Source: Marivivens donghaensis (GTDB lineage: Bacteria; Pseudomonadota; Alphaproteobacteria; Rhodobacterales; Rhodobacteraceae). From it: a DNA stretch of 64,000 nucleotides. Of this stretch, positions 44,176 to 52,404 are shown piece after piece. The notes beneath the pieces were generated by a model. That model saw nothing but the letters and a program-made list of their open reading frames with translations. It did not search any database and was not told the origin of the DNA. The position numbers and the translations under genes were made by a program. Location of the stretch: NCBI RefSeq assembly GCF_011806565.1, contig NZ_JAATOP010000001.1:248001-312000 (forward strand). The letters run 5' to 3'. Numbering within the stretch: the stretch's first letter is position 1; each line of letters starts with the position of its first letter.

Positions 44176-45308
44176 TAGTTGCCAGCGATATCGGTCGCTG
44201 CGGTGGCCGCGTTGAGCGAGCCGGTCGCGGCTGCGACAACTTTGTTGAACTGGACGAATGGCGCTTCGGTCACGTAGATTGTGTCGCCGTCACGTACCGC
44301 AAAATCACGCGCCATGAACATGCCGTTCGGGCGGGTGAGGTCAAGGATGTAGACGACACGCTGCGTTCCAATGAGGTCGGTGCGGTCCAGAAGCTGGTTC
44401 GCGATCTCTGCCGGTTCGTTGCGGAACACAAAGACGCCGGTGGGGTCGGCGACAGCGGACAGAAGGCCGCCAACGGTCGCGAGCGCCTCTATGGCCGAAA
44501 TCGACTTGGTCTCGAACGGAATGCGGTTCTGGGCACCGGTCGCGCCGAGCGCGGTGAACGTACGGCTGTCCTCTTTGACCATGATGCGGTCGCCCGCGCG
44601 GAGGGCGATGTCGCCCTGCGGATTGTCGTAGAGGTCCTCGTACCAGATCGTGCCGGTGGTGTTGCCGCGCACGACGGTCACCTGCGCGATTTCGGGCGGG
44701 ATCACGACGCCGCCTGCCTGCGCGAGCATCGACGACAGGGTGCGGGTCGGGCGTTCGATTGGGTAGACGCCTTGCGCGCCGACACCGCCCGAGACGCTGA
44801 CGGTCGAGCCGTCACCTGCGAGGCGGCGCACCTGAACCTGCGGGGCAGGGGTTTGGTCTTCGAGCTTGCTGGTGATGATCTGGCGGAGGCCCTCGGGCGT
44901 GTTGCCCGCCGCACGGATGCGGCCTGCGTAAGGCACGAAGATGAAGCCGGAACCGTCGACCTGCACTTCGTTCAGGACGGTCGCGGGCTGGCCGGTCGGG
45001 ACCAGCAAACCGTCGTCGACGTTTTCCCAAACCGTGAGGCCAAGAATGTCGCCCGGCTGGATGGTGTCAGAGCCGAGGACGCCAGCGTTGTTGAAGGTTG
45101 CCGAGAAGCCGAGAGCGGGCGAAACACTTGCGATGCGGTTTACGCGGTCATCGACGATCAGCACGAAAGCGTCGCCTTCGCGCAGAACGGAACCTGCGAA
45201 AATCTCGTTCTTGTTCGGACCCGAACGGGGCAGACCACAGGATGCCAACAATGCAACTGCGGCCAGCATTGCCGCGCCTCTGGCCAGGCGCAAACTTAGA
45301 GTGGTCAC
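44175..45308 (-). CDS. Capsule polysaccharide export lipoprotein (Wza/KpsD-like)
   Basis: 377 residues. A lipoprotein signal ends at the lipobox LASC (C24). The export domain follows with the poly-saccharide export (PES) segment around GDILGLTVWENVDDGLLVP, then SLBB-type repeats (for example VSVSGGVGAQGVYPIERPTRT). It should form or join the outer-membrane channel for capsule. GTG 45308 with GAGGAG 8 bases ahead is chosen; a further GTG at 45344 is less likely. The product of kpsC overlaps it downstream. Confidence 0.85.
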   Translation of the reverse strand: MTTLSLRLARGAAMLAAVALLASCGLPRSGPNKNEIFAGSVLREGDAFVLIVDDRVNRIASVSPALGFSATFNNAGVLGSDTIQPGDILGLTVWENVDDGLLVPTGQPATVLNEVQVDGSGFIFVPYAGRIRAAGNTPEGLRQIITSKLEDQTPAPQVQVRRLAGDGSTVSVSGGVGAQGVYPIERPTRTLSSMLAQAGGVVIPPEIAQVTVVRGNTTGTIWYEDLYDNPQGDIALRAGDRIMVKEDSRTFTALGATGAQNRIPFETKSISAIEALATVGGLLSAVADPTGVFVFRNEPAEIANQLLDRTDLIGTQRVVYILDLTRPNGMFMARDFAVRDGDTIYVTEAPFVQFNKVVAAATGSLNAATAATDIAGN

Positions 45309-45447
45309 TGCTCGGTCTCCTCGACCTGTTATTATTTGCCTCACATTTTAGTGTGACGGTAACGAAATTCACCTAAAAAATAAAGGACTACCATTCGGTC
45401 GCGGCATGAGTGTGCGATTGCGCCGAAAACCTGATCGTTCTCTCGTG

Positions 45448-46752
45448 TCAGCTGACGATGCGCAGGGCCTGACGGGGCGCGATCTTTCCCGACTTGAGTG
45501 CGTCATAGGGATCTTCATCGTCAAGCATCATGTCGACCACCTGCCGAAGAAGCTGACGGCGGCCGCGCGACGAATAGAAACCGCCGGGGATCTGGCTGGT
45601 TTCAAGCAGGAAGCGGCGGTAATCGCGGTAGGCGCGGTTATCGGGGCGGCCGGGTTGTTCGAAGAACTTGGGCAGCGGCAGGGTCGAAACGAACTCCGGC
45701 TTGTCATAGACCGCGCTGCCGAAAACCTTGAGCGGGATAGAGCGCCACAGGACTTGCTGCGCGGCGGTGGAGTTCACGGTGACAGCCGTCCGCGCATGGT
45801 CCAGAAGGCGCGCAAGTTTGCCGCCGCGGATGTAATGAACGCGGCTCGAAACGCCGTGCTCTTTCGCGATGCGGGCAATGTTCGCGCGGGTCGGGGAGCG
45901 ATCGTTTTCAAGCGGGTGGGCTTTGAAAACGAGGTGATGGTGGGACGCGGCGCCCTTCGCAAAGCCGGAAATGACAAGCTCCAGAAACTCCTCCATCCGC
46001 TCGAAAGGCGAATGTTTGAGGAAGCTGGAATCGTGTTCGAGCTGGAGCAGCACGAGGTGATACGGGAAGCCGCCCATCCGCACGCGCATGGTCGCCAGCA
46101 TACGGTCGAGCGCGATGTAAGGCATCAGCAGCAGACGCTTGGTATAAAGCGTGGCCTCTTTCGCGACCGGCAATTCGCGGTGTGGCTGGAAGTTCTTGAA
46201 CTGGCGGTTCCGGAACATGACGAACCAGTGGTAAACCGCGCCGTAGAACACGTGCTGACGCATGTCGCCCCAGCGTGCAGGCGGCTCCGGCACGTCGAGG
46301 TCGGACAGAGCAAGCGCGGCCCGCATGTCGTCGATACTCATGTCCATAAGGCGGGAGTGCCCGTTGGTGCCGCCGCGCTCATAGGTGACCCAATAGGGGC
46401 GCATATAGCCTTCTTCGAAGACGTGTACGGTCAGCCCCTTGGCGCGCGCGATCTCGACCGCGCTGGCGTGGATCGGGCGGGTGTCGCCATAAAGGACGAT
46501 ATCCGTAATGCCCTTTTCCGCGACCAGATCTTCGAAGGTTTCGGGCCATTCTTCGGGCGAGCGGGTGAAGGGGATGAAGCCGCTGTCACGGAACGAAAAC
46601 GCACGGTCGCCAGCGTTGAAGCCGACGCGCGACACCTTCGCCCCCGCGTTGCGGAGCATCTGCCCCAAGCGGTGGAAGAAAGGCCCGTGCGGCCCTTGCA
46701 GAAAAAGGAAGTGGCGTTCGGATTTACTCGGCACGTTTTCGTATAAACTCAT
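45448..46752 (-). CDS. kpsS: Capsule polysaccharide beta-Kdo transferase KpsS-like
   Basis: 434 residues of the capsule synthesis family (KpsS), a transferase that adds the first Kdo to the lipid anchor of group 2 capsules. Markers are LFLQGPHGPFFHRLGQML, VFEEGYMRPYWVT, and KAHPLENDRSP with a His-Pro motif. I use ATG 46752 (MSLYENVPS); the frame extends to 46800 without a ribosome site. It lies upstream of the kpsD-like gene on the same strand, with 139 bases between, probably a separate promoter or a weak operon. The group 2 ABC transporter (kpsM, kpsT) is not in the window. Confidence 0.88.
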   Translation of the reverse strand: MSLYENVPSKSERHFLFLQGPHGPFFHRLGQMLRNAGAKVSRVGFNAGDRAFSFRDSGFIPFTRSPEEWPETFEDLVAEKGITDIVLYGDTRPIHASAVEIARAKGLTVHVFEEGYMRPYWVTYERGGTNGHSRLMDMSIDDMRAALALSDLDVPEPPARWGDMRQHVFYGAVYHWFVMFRNRQFKNFQPHRELPVAKEATLYTKRLLLMPYIALDRMLATMRVRMGGFPYHLVLLQLEHDSSFLKHSPFERMEEFLELVISGFAKGAASHHHLVFKAHPLENDRSPTRANIARIAKEHGVSSRVHYIRGGKLARLLDHARTAVTVNSTAAQQVLWRSIPLKVFGSAVYDKPEFVSTLPLPKFFEQPGRPDNRAYRDYRRFLLETSQIPGGFYSSRGRRQLLRQVVDMMLDDEDPYDALKSGKIAPRQALRIVS

Positions 46753-46870
46753 TGCAGTTGCCGAAACTTTAACCTGCGAAACGATCGGAAATAAGATCAA
46801 AATTGGGCTTTGCCTTGCCCATGTTGCGTAAGGTGGCTACCTGTTTGGACAAATCAGCAGGAGTTTCGCG

Positions 46871-47473
46871 ATGTTCACCGGCATCATCACCGACGTAGGC
46901 AAAATTCTCGAAGTCGAGCAGCGCGGTGATCTGCGCGCCCGTATCGGCACGGAATACGATGTGGACGGCATCGATATCGGTGCCTCGATCGCGTGTGACG
47001 GCTGCTGCCTGACGGTCATCGCGCTGGGCACAGAGCCGCAGAACTGGTTCGACGTCGAGATCAGTGCCGAGAGCATCTCAAAGACCAATATCGGTCAGAA
47101 TATGTGGCACGTCGGCAAGCGCCTGAACCTCGAGCGCGCGCTGAAGGTCGGTGACGAGCTTGGCGGTCACATCGTCTCGGGTCACGTCGACGGCGTTGCA
47201 GAGCTGATCGAGCTGAGAGACGAGGGCGACAGCACCCGCATGACGTTCCGCGCGCCGGACGAGCTGGCGAAATTCATCGCGCCGAAAGGCTCGGTCGCGC
47301 TGAACGGCACCTCGCTGACCGTGAACGAAGTCAACGGCGCGACCTTTGGTATCAATGTCATCCCGCACACCAAAACCGTGACGACTTGGGGCGATGTAAA
47401 GGTCGGCGATCCGATCAACCTCGAAATCGACACGATGGCCCGCTACGTGGCCCGCCTGCGTGAGTGGGGCTAA
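46871..47473 (+). CDS. ribE: Riboflavin synthase alpha chain RibE
   Basis: 200 residues, two lumazine-binding repeats beginning MFTGIITDVGKIL and near 100 (GDELGGHIVSGHVDGVAEL). Dismutates 6,7-dimethyl-8-ribityllumazine to riboflavin. AGGAG is 8 bases ahead of the start. No FMN riboswitch was found in the 118-base upstream gap. It overlaps the next gene start by one base (TAATG), beginning a tight run ribE-unknown-ribB/A-ribH-nusB. Confidence 0.96.
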   Translation: MFTGIITDVGKILEVEQRGDLRARIGTEYDVDGIDIGASIACDGCCLTVIALGTEPQNWFDVEISAESISKTNIGQNMWHVGKRLNLERALKVGDELGGHIVSGHVDGVAELIELRDEGDSTRMTFRAPDELAKFIAPKGSVALNGTSLTVNEVNGATFGINVIPHTKTVTTWGDVKVGDPINLEIDTMARYVARLREWG

Positions 47474-48030
47474 TGGCCAGCATCGGGCATAACGGCGGAC
47501 CTGCCATCGGCTCGACCGGATGGCAGAGGTTCGCATGGCAGAAAGCCCGCACCGACCTGCTGCCGACGCTGCCCATCGAAGTGGTGCGCCTGCGCGTGAA
47601 CCGCGCGAAGGAGCTGGGCCTGCCGTACAAAACCTACGCCAGCGTCCGCGCTGCGACGGGGCATGACCTAATCGGTTTCCTGTTCTCCAGCAACGCGCTG
47701 CGTTTGTTCAAAGAGGCCAAACTGGCCGAAGAGCAGGCGCAGAAGCTCGCGGCGATCAAAGCCGACCGCAATGCGATCGTCCATCGTCCGCTCTCGCCCG
47801 AGGTTGTGGCGCAACTGGACGGGATCGACTCGGCCCATGCGGCGCCGCTGTTTACTTCGAAGTGGACCGACATGCGCGACGATCTTCGTGCTATGGTGCA
47901 ATCGCGCAAGGGTTCTGCCGATCGCTTCATGCTGATCGGTGAGGGCACAATCGAGCGCGAGTGGGTTGCCGCGGGTCAACTGGCCGGTTTCATGAGTGGC
48001 GAGGCTTACTTCGCACAGGCTCAGGGCTGA
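47473..48030 (+). CDS. Unknown protein with IGHNGGP motif in the riboflavin operon
   Basis: 185 residues, start codon overlapping the ribE stop. The N terminus has SIGHNGGPA, a short motif I recall at the start of other alphaproteobacterial hypothetical proteins, and the remainder is alpha-helical (EEQAQKLAAIKADRN). No enzyme motif is seen. Its place between riboflavin synthase and the 3,4-dihydroxybutanone phosphate synthase gene suggests a role in flavin synthesis or its control, but no function is known to me. Confidence 0.7.
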   Translation: MASIGHNGGPAIGSTGWQRFAWQKARTDLLPTLPIEVVRLRVNRAKELGLPYKTYASVRAATGHDLIGFLFSSNALRLFKEAKLAEEQAQKLAAIKADRNAIVHRPLSPEVVAQLDGIDSAHAAPLFTSKWTDMRDDLRAMVQSRKGSADRFMLIGEGTIEREWVAAGQLAGFMSGEAYFAQAQG

Positions 48031-48125
48031 AACTTCGGCGCGACACATAGCCCGAACGTCGCGTCCGTACTTTTATTGCGAGGATGCCTGCCTTATCTGC
48101 AAGGCATCTGACTGCGGGGAATACA

Positions 48126-49250
48126 ATGACTGCCGAATTCGAGAACGCCGGACCTGTCGAACGCGAACTGCGTGATGCCATCAGCCCGATCGAGGAGATC
48201 ATCTCGGAGGCCCGCAACGGCCGCATGTTCATCCTCGTTGACCATGAAGACCGCGAGAACGAAGGCGATTTCGTCATTCCCGCGCAGATGTGTACGCCCG
48301 ATGCGATCAACTTCATGGCCACCCACGGGCGCGGCTTGATCTGCCTGACCATGAGCGGCCAGCGTATCGACCAGCTTGGCCTGCCGCTGATGGCCTCGAC
48401 CAACTCCTCCCGCCACGAGACCGCTTTCACCGTGTCCATTGAGGCTCGCGAAGGTGTTTCGACCGGTATCTCCGCTGCCGACCGTGCTCACACCGTTGCT
48501 GTAGCTATCGACGGCAACAAGGGTGCGCAGGACATCGCGACGCCCGGTCATATCTTCCCGCTGCGCGCCCGCGATGGCGGCGTTCTGGTTCGCGCCGGCC
48601 ATACCGAAGCCGCGACCGACATCGCCCGTCTGGCGGGCCTTATCCCCGCAGGTGTGATCTGCGAGATCATGAAGGAAGACGGCGACATGGCCCGTCTGCC
48701 GGACCTCGTTGCGATTGCCAAGCAGCATAACCTCAAGATCGGTACCATCAGCGACCTGATCGCCTACCGGCGCCGTCACGATAACCTCGTGCGGATCAAG
48801 GAAGAGACCACCATCACCTCCGAATATGGCGGCGAATGGCAGATGCGGATCTATTCCGACGAAACCCACGGCGCAGAGCACATCGCGCTGATCAAGGGCG
48901 ACGTGACCACCGACAAACCCGCGTTGGTGCGGATGCACTCGTTCGATCCGCTGCTCGACATGGTCGGGACGGGAGAAACGGGGCGCGCCTTTGAATTCTC
49001 GCGCTCGATGAAGTTGATCGCGCAAGAGGGCAGCGGTGTGGTAGTCCTGCTTCGCGATACCGACATGCAGATCGCGACCGGAGACAACGTGTCGCCCAAA
49101 ACGCTCCGCCAATACGGCGTTGGCGCACAAATCCTGTCCTCGCTCGGACTGTCTGAAATCACCCTGCTGACCAACTCGCCCGCGCCGAAAGTGATCGGTC
49201 TGGACGCCTACGGGCTCGAGATCGTCGGCACTCGTCCCATTACGGAGTAA
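48126..49250 (+). CDS. ribB: 3,4-dihydroxy-2-butanone 4-phosphate synthase with degenerate GTP cyclohydrolase II domain
   Basis: 374 residues. The N-terminal RibB domain is intact (VDHEDRENEGDFV, HTEAATDIARLAG), making the four-carbon precursor from ribulose 5-phosphate. The C-terminal half aligns with RibA (ending GAQILSSLGL) but lacks the three zinc cysteines, having VRMHSFDPLLDMV where RibA has the CxxGDxF segment and no CDCG. It should therefore not have GTP cyclohydrolase activity, so a separate ribA is needed elsewhere. ATG 48126 with GGGGAA upstream; an extension to 48084 is less likely. Confidence 0.93.
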   Translation: MTAEFENAGPVERELRDAISPIEEIISEARNGRMFILVDHEDRENEGDFVIPAQMCTPDAINFMATHGRGLICLTMSGQRIDQLGLPLMASTNSSRHETAFTVSIEAREGVSTGISAADRAHTVAVAIDGNKGAQDIATPGHIFPLRARDGGVLVRAGHTEAATDIARLAGLIPAGVICEIMKEDGDMARLPDLVAIAKQHNLKIGTISDLIAYRRRHDNLVRIKEETTITSEYGGEWQMRIYSDETHGAEHIALIKGDVTTDKPALVRMHSFDPLLDMVGTGETGRAFEFSRSMKLIAQEGSGVVVLLRDTDMQIATGDNVSPKTLRQYGVGAQILSSLGLSEITLLTNSPAPKVIGLDAYGLEIVGTRPITE

Positions 49251-49253
49251 ACC

Positions 49254-49772
49254 ATGGCCGGTGCATCCCACTACACACTCGAACGTCCGACTTTCGATAA
49301 GCCGGTCAAAATCCTGATCGTCGTTGCGCCTTACTACAAGGACATCACCGACGGCATGGTCGCCGGCGCAAAGGCAGAGATCGAGGCCGTTGGCGGCACT
49401 TGGGAGCTGGTCGAAGTACCTGGCGCCCTCGAAGTGCCGACCGCTGTCGGCATCGCTGCCCGCATGAAGGATTTCGACGGATATGTCGCGCTGGGCTGTG
49501 TCATCCGCGGTGAAACCACCCATTACGATACCGTCTGCAACGATTCGTCCCGCGCGCTGACGCTGCTCGGCCTTCAGGGGCATTGCATCGGCAACGGTAT
49601 CCTCACGGTCGAAAACTATGAGCAGGCTGCCGTGCGTTCCGATCCCGAAGGCCAGAACAAAGGTGGCGGCGCGGCCGCTGCGGCCTTGCACCTGATCGAC
49701 TTGGGGCGTAAGTGGGGCCGCGCTGGCTCGATCGGCTTTACCAACGACATCCTTATGGCCCGAGAGGGCTGA
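49254..49772 (+). CDS. ribH: 6,7-dimethyl-8-ribityllumazine synthase RibH
   Basis: 172 residues, icosahedral or pentameric enzyme condensing the pyrimidine and four-carbon precursors to lumazine. Signatures GALEVPTAV, GCVIRGETTHYD (with the catalytic His-containing loop) and GILTVENYEQA are visible. It starts 3 bases after the ribB/A-like stop and is followed 16 bases later by nusB, as is usual in this class. Confidence 0.97.
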   Translation: MAGASHYTLERPTFDKPVKILIVVAPYYKDITDGMVAGAKAEIEAVGGTWELVEVPGALEVPTAVGIAARMKDFDGYVALGCVIRGETTHYDTVCNDSSRALTLLGLQGHCIGNGILTVENYEQAAVRSDPEGQNKGGGAAAAALHLIDLGRKWGRAGSIGFTNDILMAREG

Positions 49773-49788
49773 GGAAGGACCCGCCCCC

Positions 49789-50256
49789 ATGACTGTTTCG
49801 AACAACCAACTTCGCAAGATGAAATCGGCTTCGCGCCTTTTCGCTGTTCAGGCCCTCTTCCAGATGGAAGCGGCGGGTCAGACCGTGGAATCCGTGGTCG
49901 AGGAGTTCGAGACGTTCCGCTTCGGAGAGATCTTCGAAGACTGGGAAATGCAGGAGGGCGAGCCCGATGTGTTCCGCAACCTGATCGACGGTGCGGTCGA
50001 AAATCAGGCGAAGATCGACCAGATGACCGACCGCGCGCTCGTTGCGAAGTGGCCGCTGGGCCGCATCGACCCGACCCTGCGCGCGCTTTTCCGCGCCGCT
50101 GGTTCGGAGTTCATTGCCGCCGAAACCCCGCCCAAGGTGGTCATTGTCGAGTTTGTGCAGGTTGCCGAAGCCTTCTTCCCCGAAGGCAAAGAACCGAAGT
50201 TCGTAAACGCCGTTCTCGACCACATGGCACGCGAGGCACGCCCCGACGCCTTCTGA
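49789..50256 (+). CDS. nusB: Transcription antitermination protein NusB
   Basis: 155 residues, all-helical RNA-binding protein acting with NusE at boxA in rRNA antitermination. Begins with KSASRLFAVQALFQME and has the C-terminal segment VAEAFFPEGKEPKFVNAVLD typical of NusB. GAGGAAGGA lies ahead of the start. The last gene of the riboflavin run. Confidence 0.95.
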   Translation: MTVSNNQLRKMKSASRLFAVQALFQMEAAGQTVESVVEEFETFRFGEIFEDWEMQEGEPDVFRNLIDGAVENQAKIDQMTDRALVAKWPLGRIDPTLRALFRAAGSEFIAAETPPKVVIVEFVQVAEAFFPEGKEPKFVNAVLDHMAREARPDAF

Positions 50257-50360
50257 TCAGGCATCGGTAGGCGAAAGGTCGCATCGTAACAAATAAACTA
50301 CATTAATTGCTTGTAGCTGCCGTTATACGACATACATTGTTGTTAACGGAGGTTGCTGAC

Positions 50361-50708
50361 ATGCCAGAACTTATCAAGGTCTACATCAAGCAGGTCCTGA
50401 TTGGCTTCGGTCTCTCGGCAGTATTCGTCGCATCGCTTCTTTATGGAAACGTCGCGAACCTCCGGCATCTTGTTACCCATACCGACGTCGGCACTCTCGC
50501 AGTGTTCCTGCTGTGGCTGTTCAACGGCATCGTGCTGGCCGGCGTTCAGTTCGCTGTTCACATCATGACGATGAACGATGATGACGACGATGATGGTCCC
50601 GGTGGTGGTCTGCGTGAGCGCTTTGTTCAGCGCGAACTGATTCCCGTGCGCGTCGAAGCGACGAGCCGCCCCACCAACAACACCCGTTACACCCGCCCAC
50701 GAGGCTGA
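50361..50708 (+). CDS. Small two-helix membrane protein
   Basis: 115 residues. Two hydrophobic helices (about 10-29 and 41-62) precede an acidic run MTMNDDDDDDGPGGG and an arginine-rich, proline-containing tail. GGAGG sits 8 bases ahead of ATG 50361; the in-frame upstream start at 50307 is rejected. It is followed after 1 base by an HdeD-like membrane protein gene, so the two may act together. Function unknown. Confidence 0.65.
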   Translation: MPELIKVYIKQVLIGFGLSAVFVASLLYGNVANLRHLVTHTDVGTLAVFLLWLFNGIVLAGVQFAVHIMTMNDDDDDDGPGGGLRERFVQRELIPVRVEATSRPTNNTRYTRPRG

Positions 50709-50709
50709 G

Positions 50710-51282
50710 ATGTCAGTCGGGGGATTCCCTAACGTACGGCGCGATCCGAAGCGCGCGTTTCTCCAGAAGCTCAAGCGCCGCCTCAATGTGATTGGGGTGG
50801 CGATGTTGATTCTGGGAGTGCTTGCTCTTGTATTTCCGTTCTACTTTACAGCGCTCGCCAAGGTCGTCGTCGGCTGGTTCTTCCTGCTCATTGGCGCAGT
50901 CACGCTCTATAACGCGATCTGGGCCCGCAAGCTGGCGGACGGATTGCTGAGTGGTGCGGTTGCCGCGCTATACCTCGCCGTTGGCGTCTACCTATCCTTC
51001 GTCGCGAGCGGCGGATTGGTCGGACTGACCGCGATCGTCGCAGTCGCTTTCTTGATCGACGGGGCGATCGAATACGCTCTCGCCATGCGCCGCAAGCCGC
51101 GGGCAGGGTGGAACTGGATCGCGCTCAGCGGGCTGTCGTCAGCCATGCTTGGCGGTGTGCTGCTTGCACTTTTGCCGACCGATGCCGCTTGGGCGCTAGG
51201 CGCAGTTTTGGGGCTGAACTCCGTTACGACAGGACTGTCGGTCCTTGCGATGGCGCGCGCTGTGCGCCGTCCGGCGGAGTGA
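50710..51282 (+). CDS. HdeD/DUF308-family membrane protein
   Basis: 190 residues with about six transmembrane segments and the DUF308-type repeats (for example VVGWFFLLIGAVTLYNAI). HdeD-like proteins appear in acid or stress resistance in some bacteria. It starts one base after the previous stop, so the pair is probably cotranscribed. No specific function can be assigned. The following 250-base gap (51283-51532) holds an ACCTG/CAGGT inverted repeat at 51328-51343 and the LexA box, but no supported gene. Confidence 0.75.
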   Translation: MSVGGFPNVRRDPKRAFLQKLKRRLNVIGVAMLILGVLALVFPFYFTALAKVVVGWFFLLIGAVTLYNAIWARKLADGLLSGAVAALYLAVGVYLSFVASGGLVGLTAIVAVAFLIDGAIEYALAMRRKPRAGWNWIALSGLSSAMLGGVLLALLPTDAAWALGAVLGLNSVTTGLSVLAMARAVRRPAE

Positions 51283-51506
51283 GTGGTGGCGAGAACCACA
51301 GCAACCGTACACGCTTAATTCCCGAGGACCTGTTATTACAGGTGGGCGCCAGATAACTAAACCAGAGCTCAGACAGAGCCAGCTCCCTCGGATTTGCTTA
51401 AGGCCACTGGAATGTTAGCGCATTCGTACGTGAAGAGCAGAAGCTCGCCGTGGACTGAGGTAGTACTGCGGCTTCTCGCTTTCAAGTCCCAATCGACTTG
51501 ACGAAT

Positions 51507-51521
51507 GTTCTCTAAATGTTC
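51507..51521. promoter_or_regulatory. LexA (SOS) box upstream of mmcB
   Basis: GTTC-TCTAAAT-GTTC matches the alphaproteobacterial LexA consensus GTTC-N7-GTTC exactly, 11 bases before the mmcB start. LexA would repress mmcB until DNA damage. Confidence 0.85.
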
Positions 51522-51532
51522 ATTTTTAACCC

Positions 51533-52021
51533 ATGAGCGATCAAGCTGCCCTCGACACACCCGATATAACCGACCTGATGAGACCCGGTCAGTTGCTGGC
51601 CCGCGGGGTTTCGCGGTTTCTGCTGAGCCATGACTTCGTCACGGTTGAGGAACTGGTCCCGACGGGCGGTTTGCGCGTCGACGTGATGGCGCTTGGCCCG
51701 AAGGGCGAGATCTGGATCGTCGAGTGCAAATCCAGCCGCGCCGACTATCAATCGGACAAAAAGTGGCAGGGTTATCTGGAATGGTGTGACCGTTTTTTCT
51801 GGGCGGTCGATGCCGACTTTCCGGTCGAGCTGCTTCCTAACGACTCAGGTCTGATCATCGCCGACAGCTACGGCGGAGAAATCATGCGGATGCCGGATGA
51901 GACAAAACTGGCCGCCGCGCGCCGCAAAGTGATGATCCAGAAGTTCGCGCGGCATGCGGCGATCCGCCAACATGCCGCCCGCGACCCTGGAATGAAGCTT
52001 AGCGCTTCTTCTTGGACATAG
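51533..52021 (+). CDS. mmcB: DNA repair protein MmcB (nuclease-like)
   Basis: 162 residues resembling MmcB, a Caulobacter SOS protein that protects from mitomycin C and related damage. The PD-(D/E)XK-like core is visible as EELVPTGGLRVDVMALGP followed by EIWIVECKSSRADY, with Asp, Glu and Lys in the expected order. The exact LexA box 11 bases ahead agrees with the family. It overlaps the 3' end of the small minus-strand gene at 51999. Confidence 0.85.
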   Translation: MSDQAALDTPDITDLMRPGQLLARGVSRFLLSHDFVTVEELVPTGGLRVDVMALGPKGEIWIVECKSSRADYQSDKKWQGYLEWCDRFFWAVDADFPVELLPNDSGLIIADSYGGEIMRMPDETKLAAARRKVMIQKFARHAAIRQHAARDPGMKLSASSWT

Positions 52022-52199
52022 CGCGCGCACCCTGTGCAGCAGCGCGGATTTCTTCTGCAATTTCCTCGGCTTCTTCGGGATCGAAGTCCATCGGGATCTC
52101 GATTCCGCCTTCTGCTTCGATAAACAGGCGGACCATGCCGGTGTTGGTCGGTCCGATTTGCAGATTCGCTTCGATTTCGCGTTCGTTGTTAATACCCAT
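51999..52199 (-). CDS. Small conserved protein of unknown function
   Basis: 66 residues, acidic in the middle (MDFDPEEAEEIAEEIRAAA) and ending in a basic tail (SKKKR). GGAG precedes ATG 52199 by 6 bases. The reading frame overlaps the 3' end of mmcB by 23 bases. The sequence resembles small Rhodobacterales proteins of unknown role, but I cannot name one with certainty. Confidence 0.65.
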   Translation of the reverse strand: MGINNEREIEANLQIGPTNTGMVRLFIEAEGGIEIPMDFDPEEAEEIAEEIRAAAQGARAMSKKKR

Positions 52200-52267
52200 G
52201 TCATGCTCCTGACTGATTTGGTTTGCAGTATCGCGCCTGAACGGGACGACGCAAGACTGCGGAATTT

Positions 52268-52296
52268 TTGACTTCGGGCTATTGCATTACCCGATA
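52268..52296 (+). promoter_or_regulatory. Candidate promoter of tRNA-His
   Basis: TTGACT (52268-52273), 17 bases, then CCGATA (52291-52296), about 25 bases before the tRNA. The -10 fits TATAAT poorly and is only a suggestion. Confidence 0.35.
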
Positions 52297-52320
52297 ACCG
52301 AATGTAAATCCCCGCGCAGT

Positions 52321-52397
52321 GCCGCCTTAGCTCAGTTGGTTAGAGCGCCTGATTGTGGATCAGGAGGTCCCCCGTTCGAGCCGGGGAGGTGGTACCA
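52321..52397 (+). tRNA. tRNA-His (GUG), alphaproteobacterial variant
   Basis: Cloverleaf: acceptor GCCGCCT/AGGTGGT, anticodon stem CCTGA/TCAGG with loop TTGTGGA giving anticodon GUG, T stem CCCCG/CGGGG, and encoded CCA. The discriminator is A73 and the base before G1 is T, so the usual G-1:C73 identity pair is absent. This is the form used by a subset of alphaproteobacteria with a special histidyl-tRNA synthetase. Confidence 0.95.
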
Positions 52398-52404
52398 TCC
52401 CCCA

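Noticed and set aside
46753-46870. A possible FMN riboswitch before ribE
   Set aside because: The conserved RFN-element segments (AGGGGYGAAAWUCC and CGACCGGCGG types) are not present.
48093-49817. A 574-codon open frame opposite the ribB/A-like gene and ribH
   Set aside because: Antisense shadow spanning two well-supported genes.
51369-51560. A 63-codon minus-strand open frame before mmcB
   Set aside because: It crosses the LexA box and the mmcB start, has no ribosome site and no recognisable domain.
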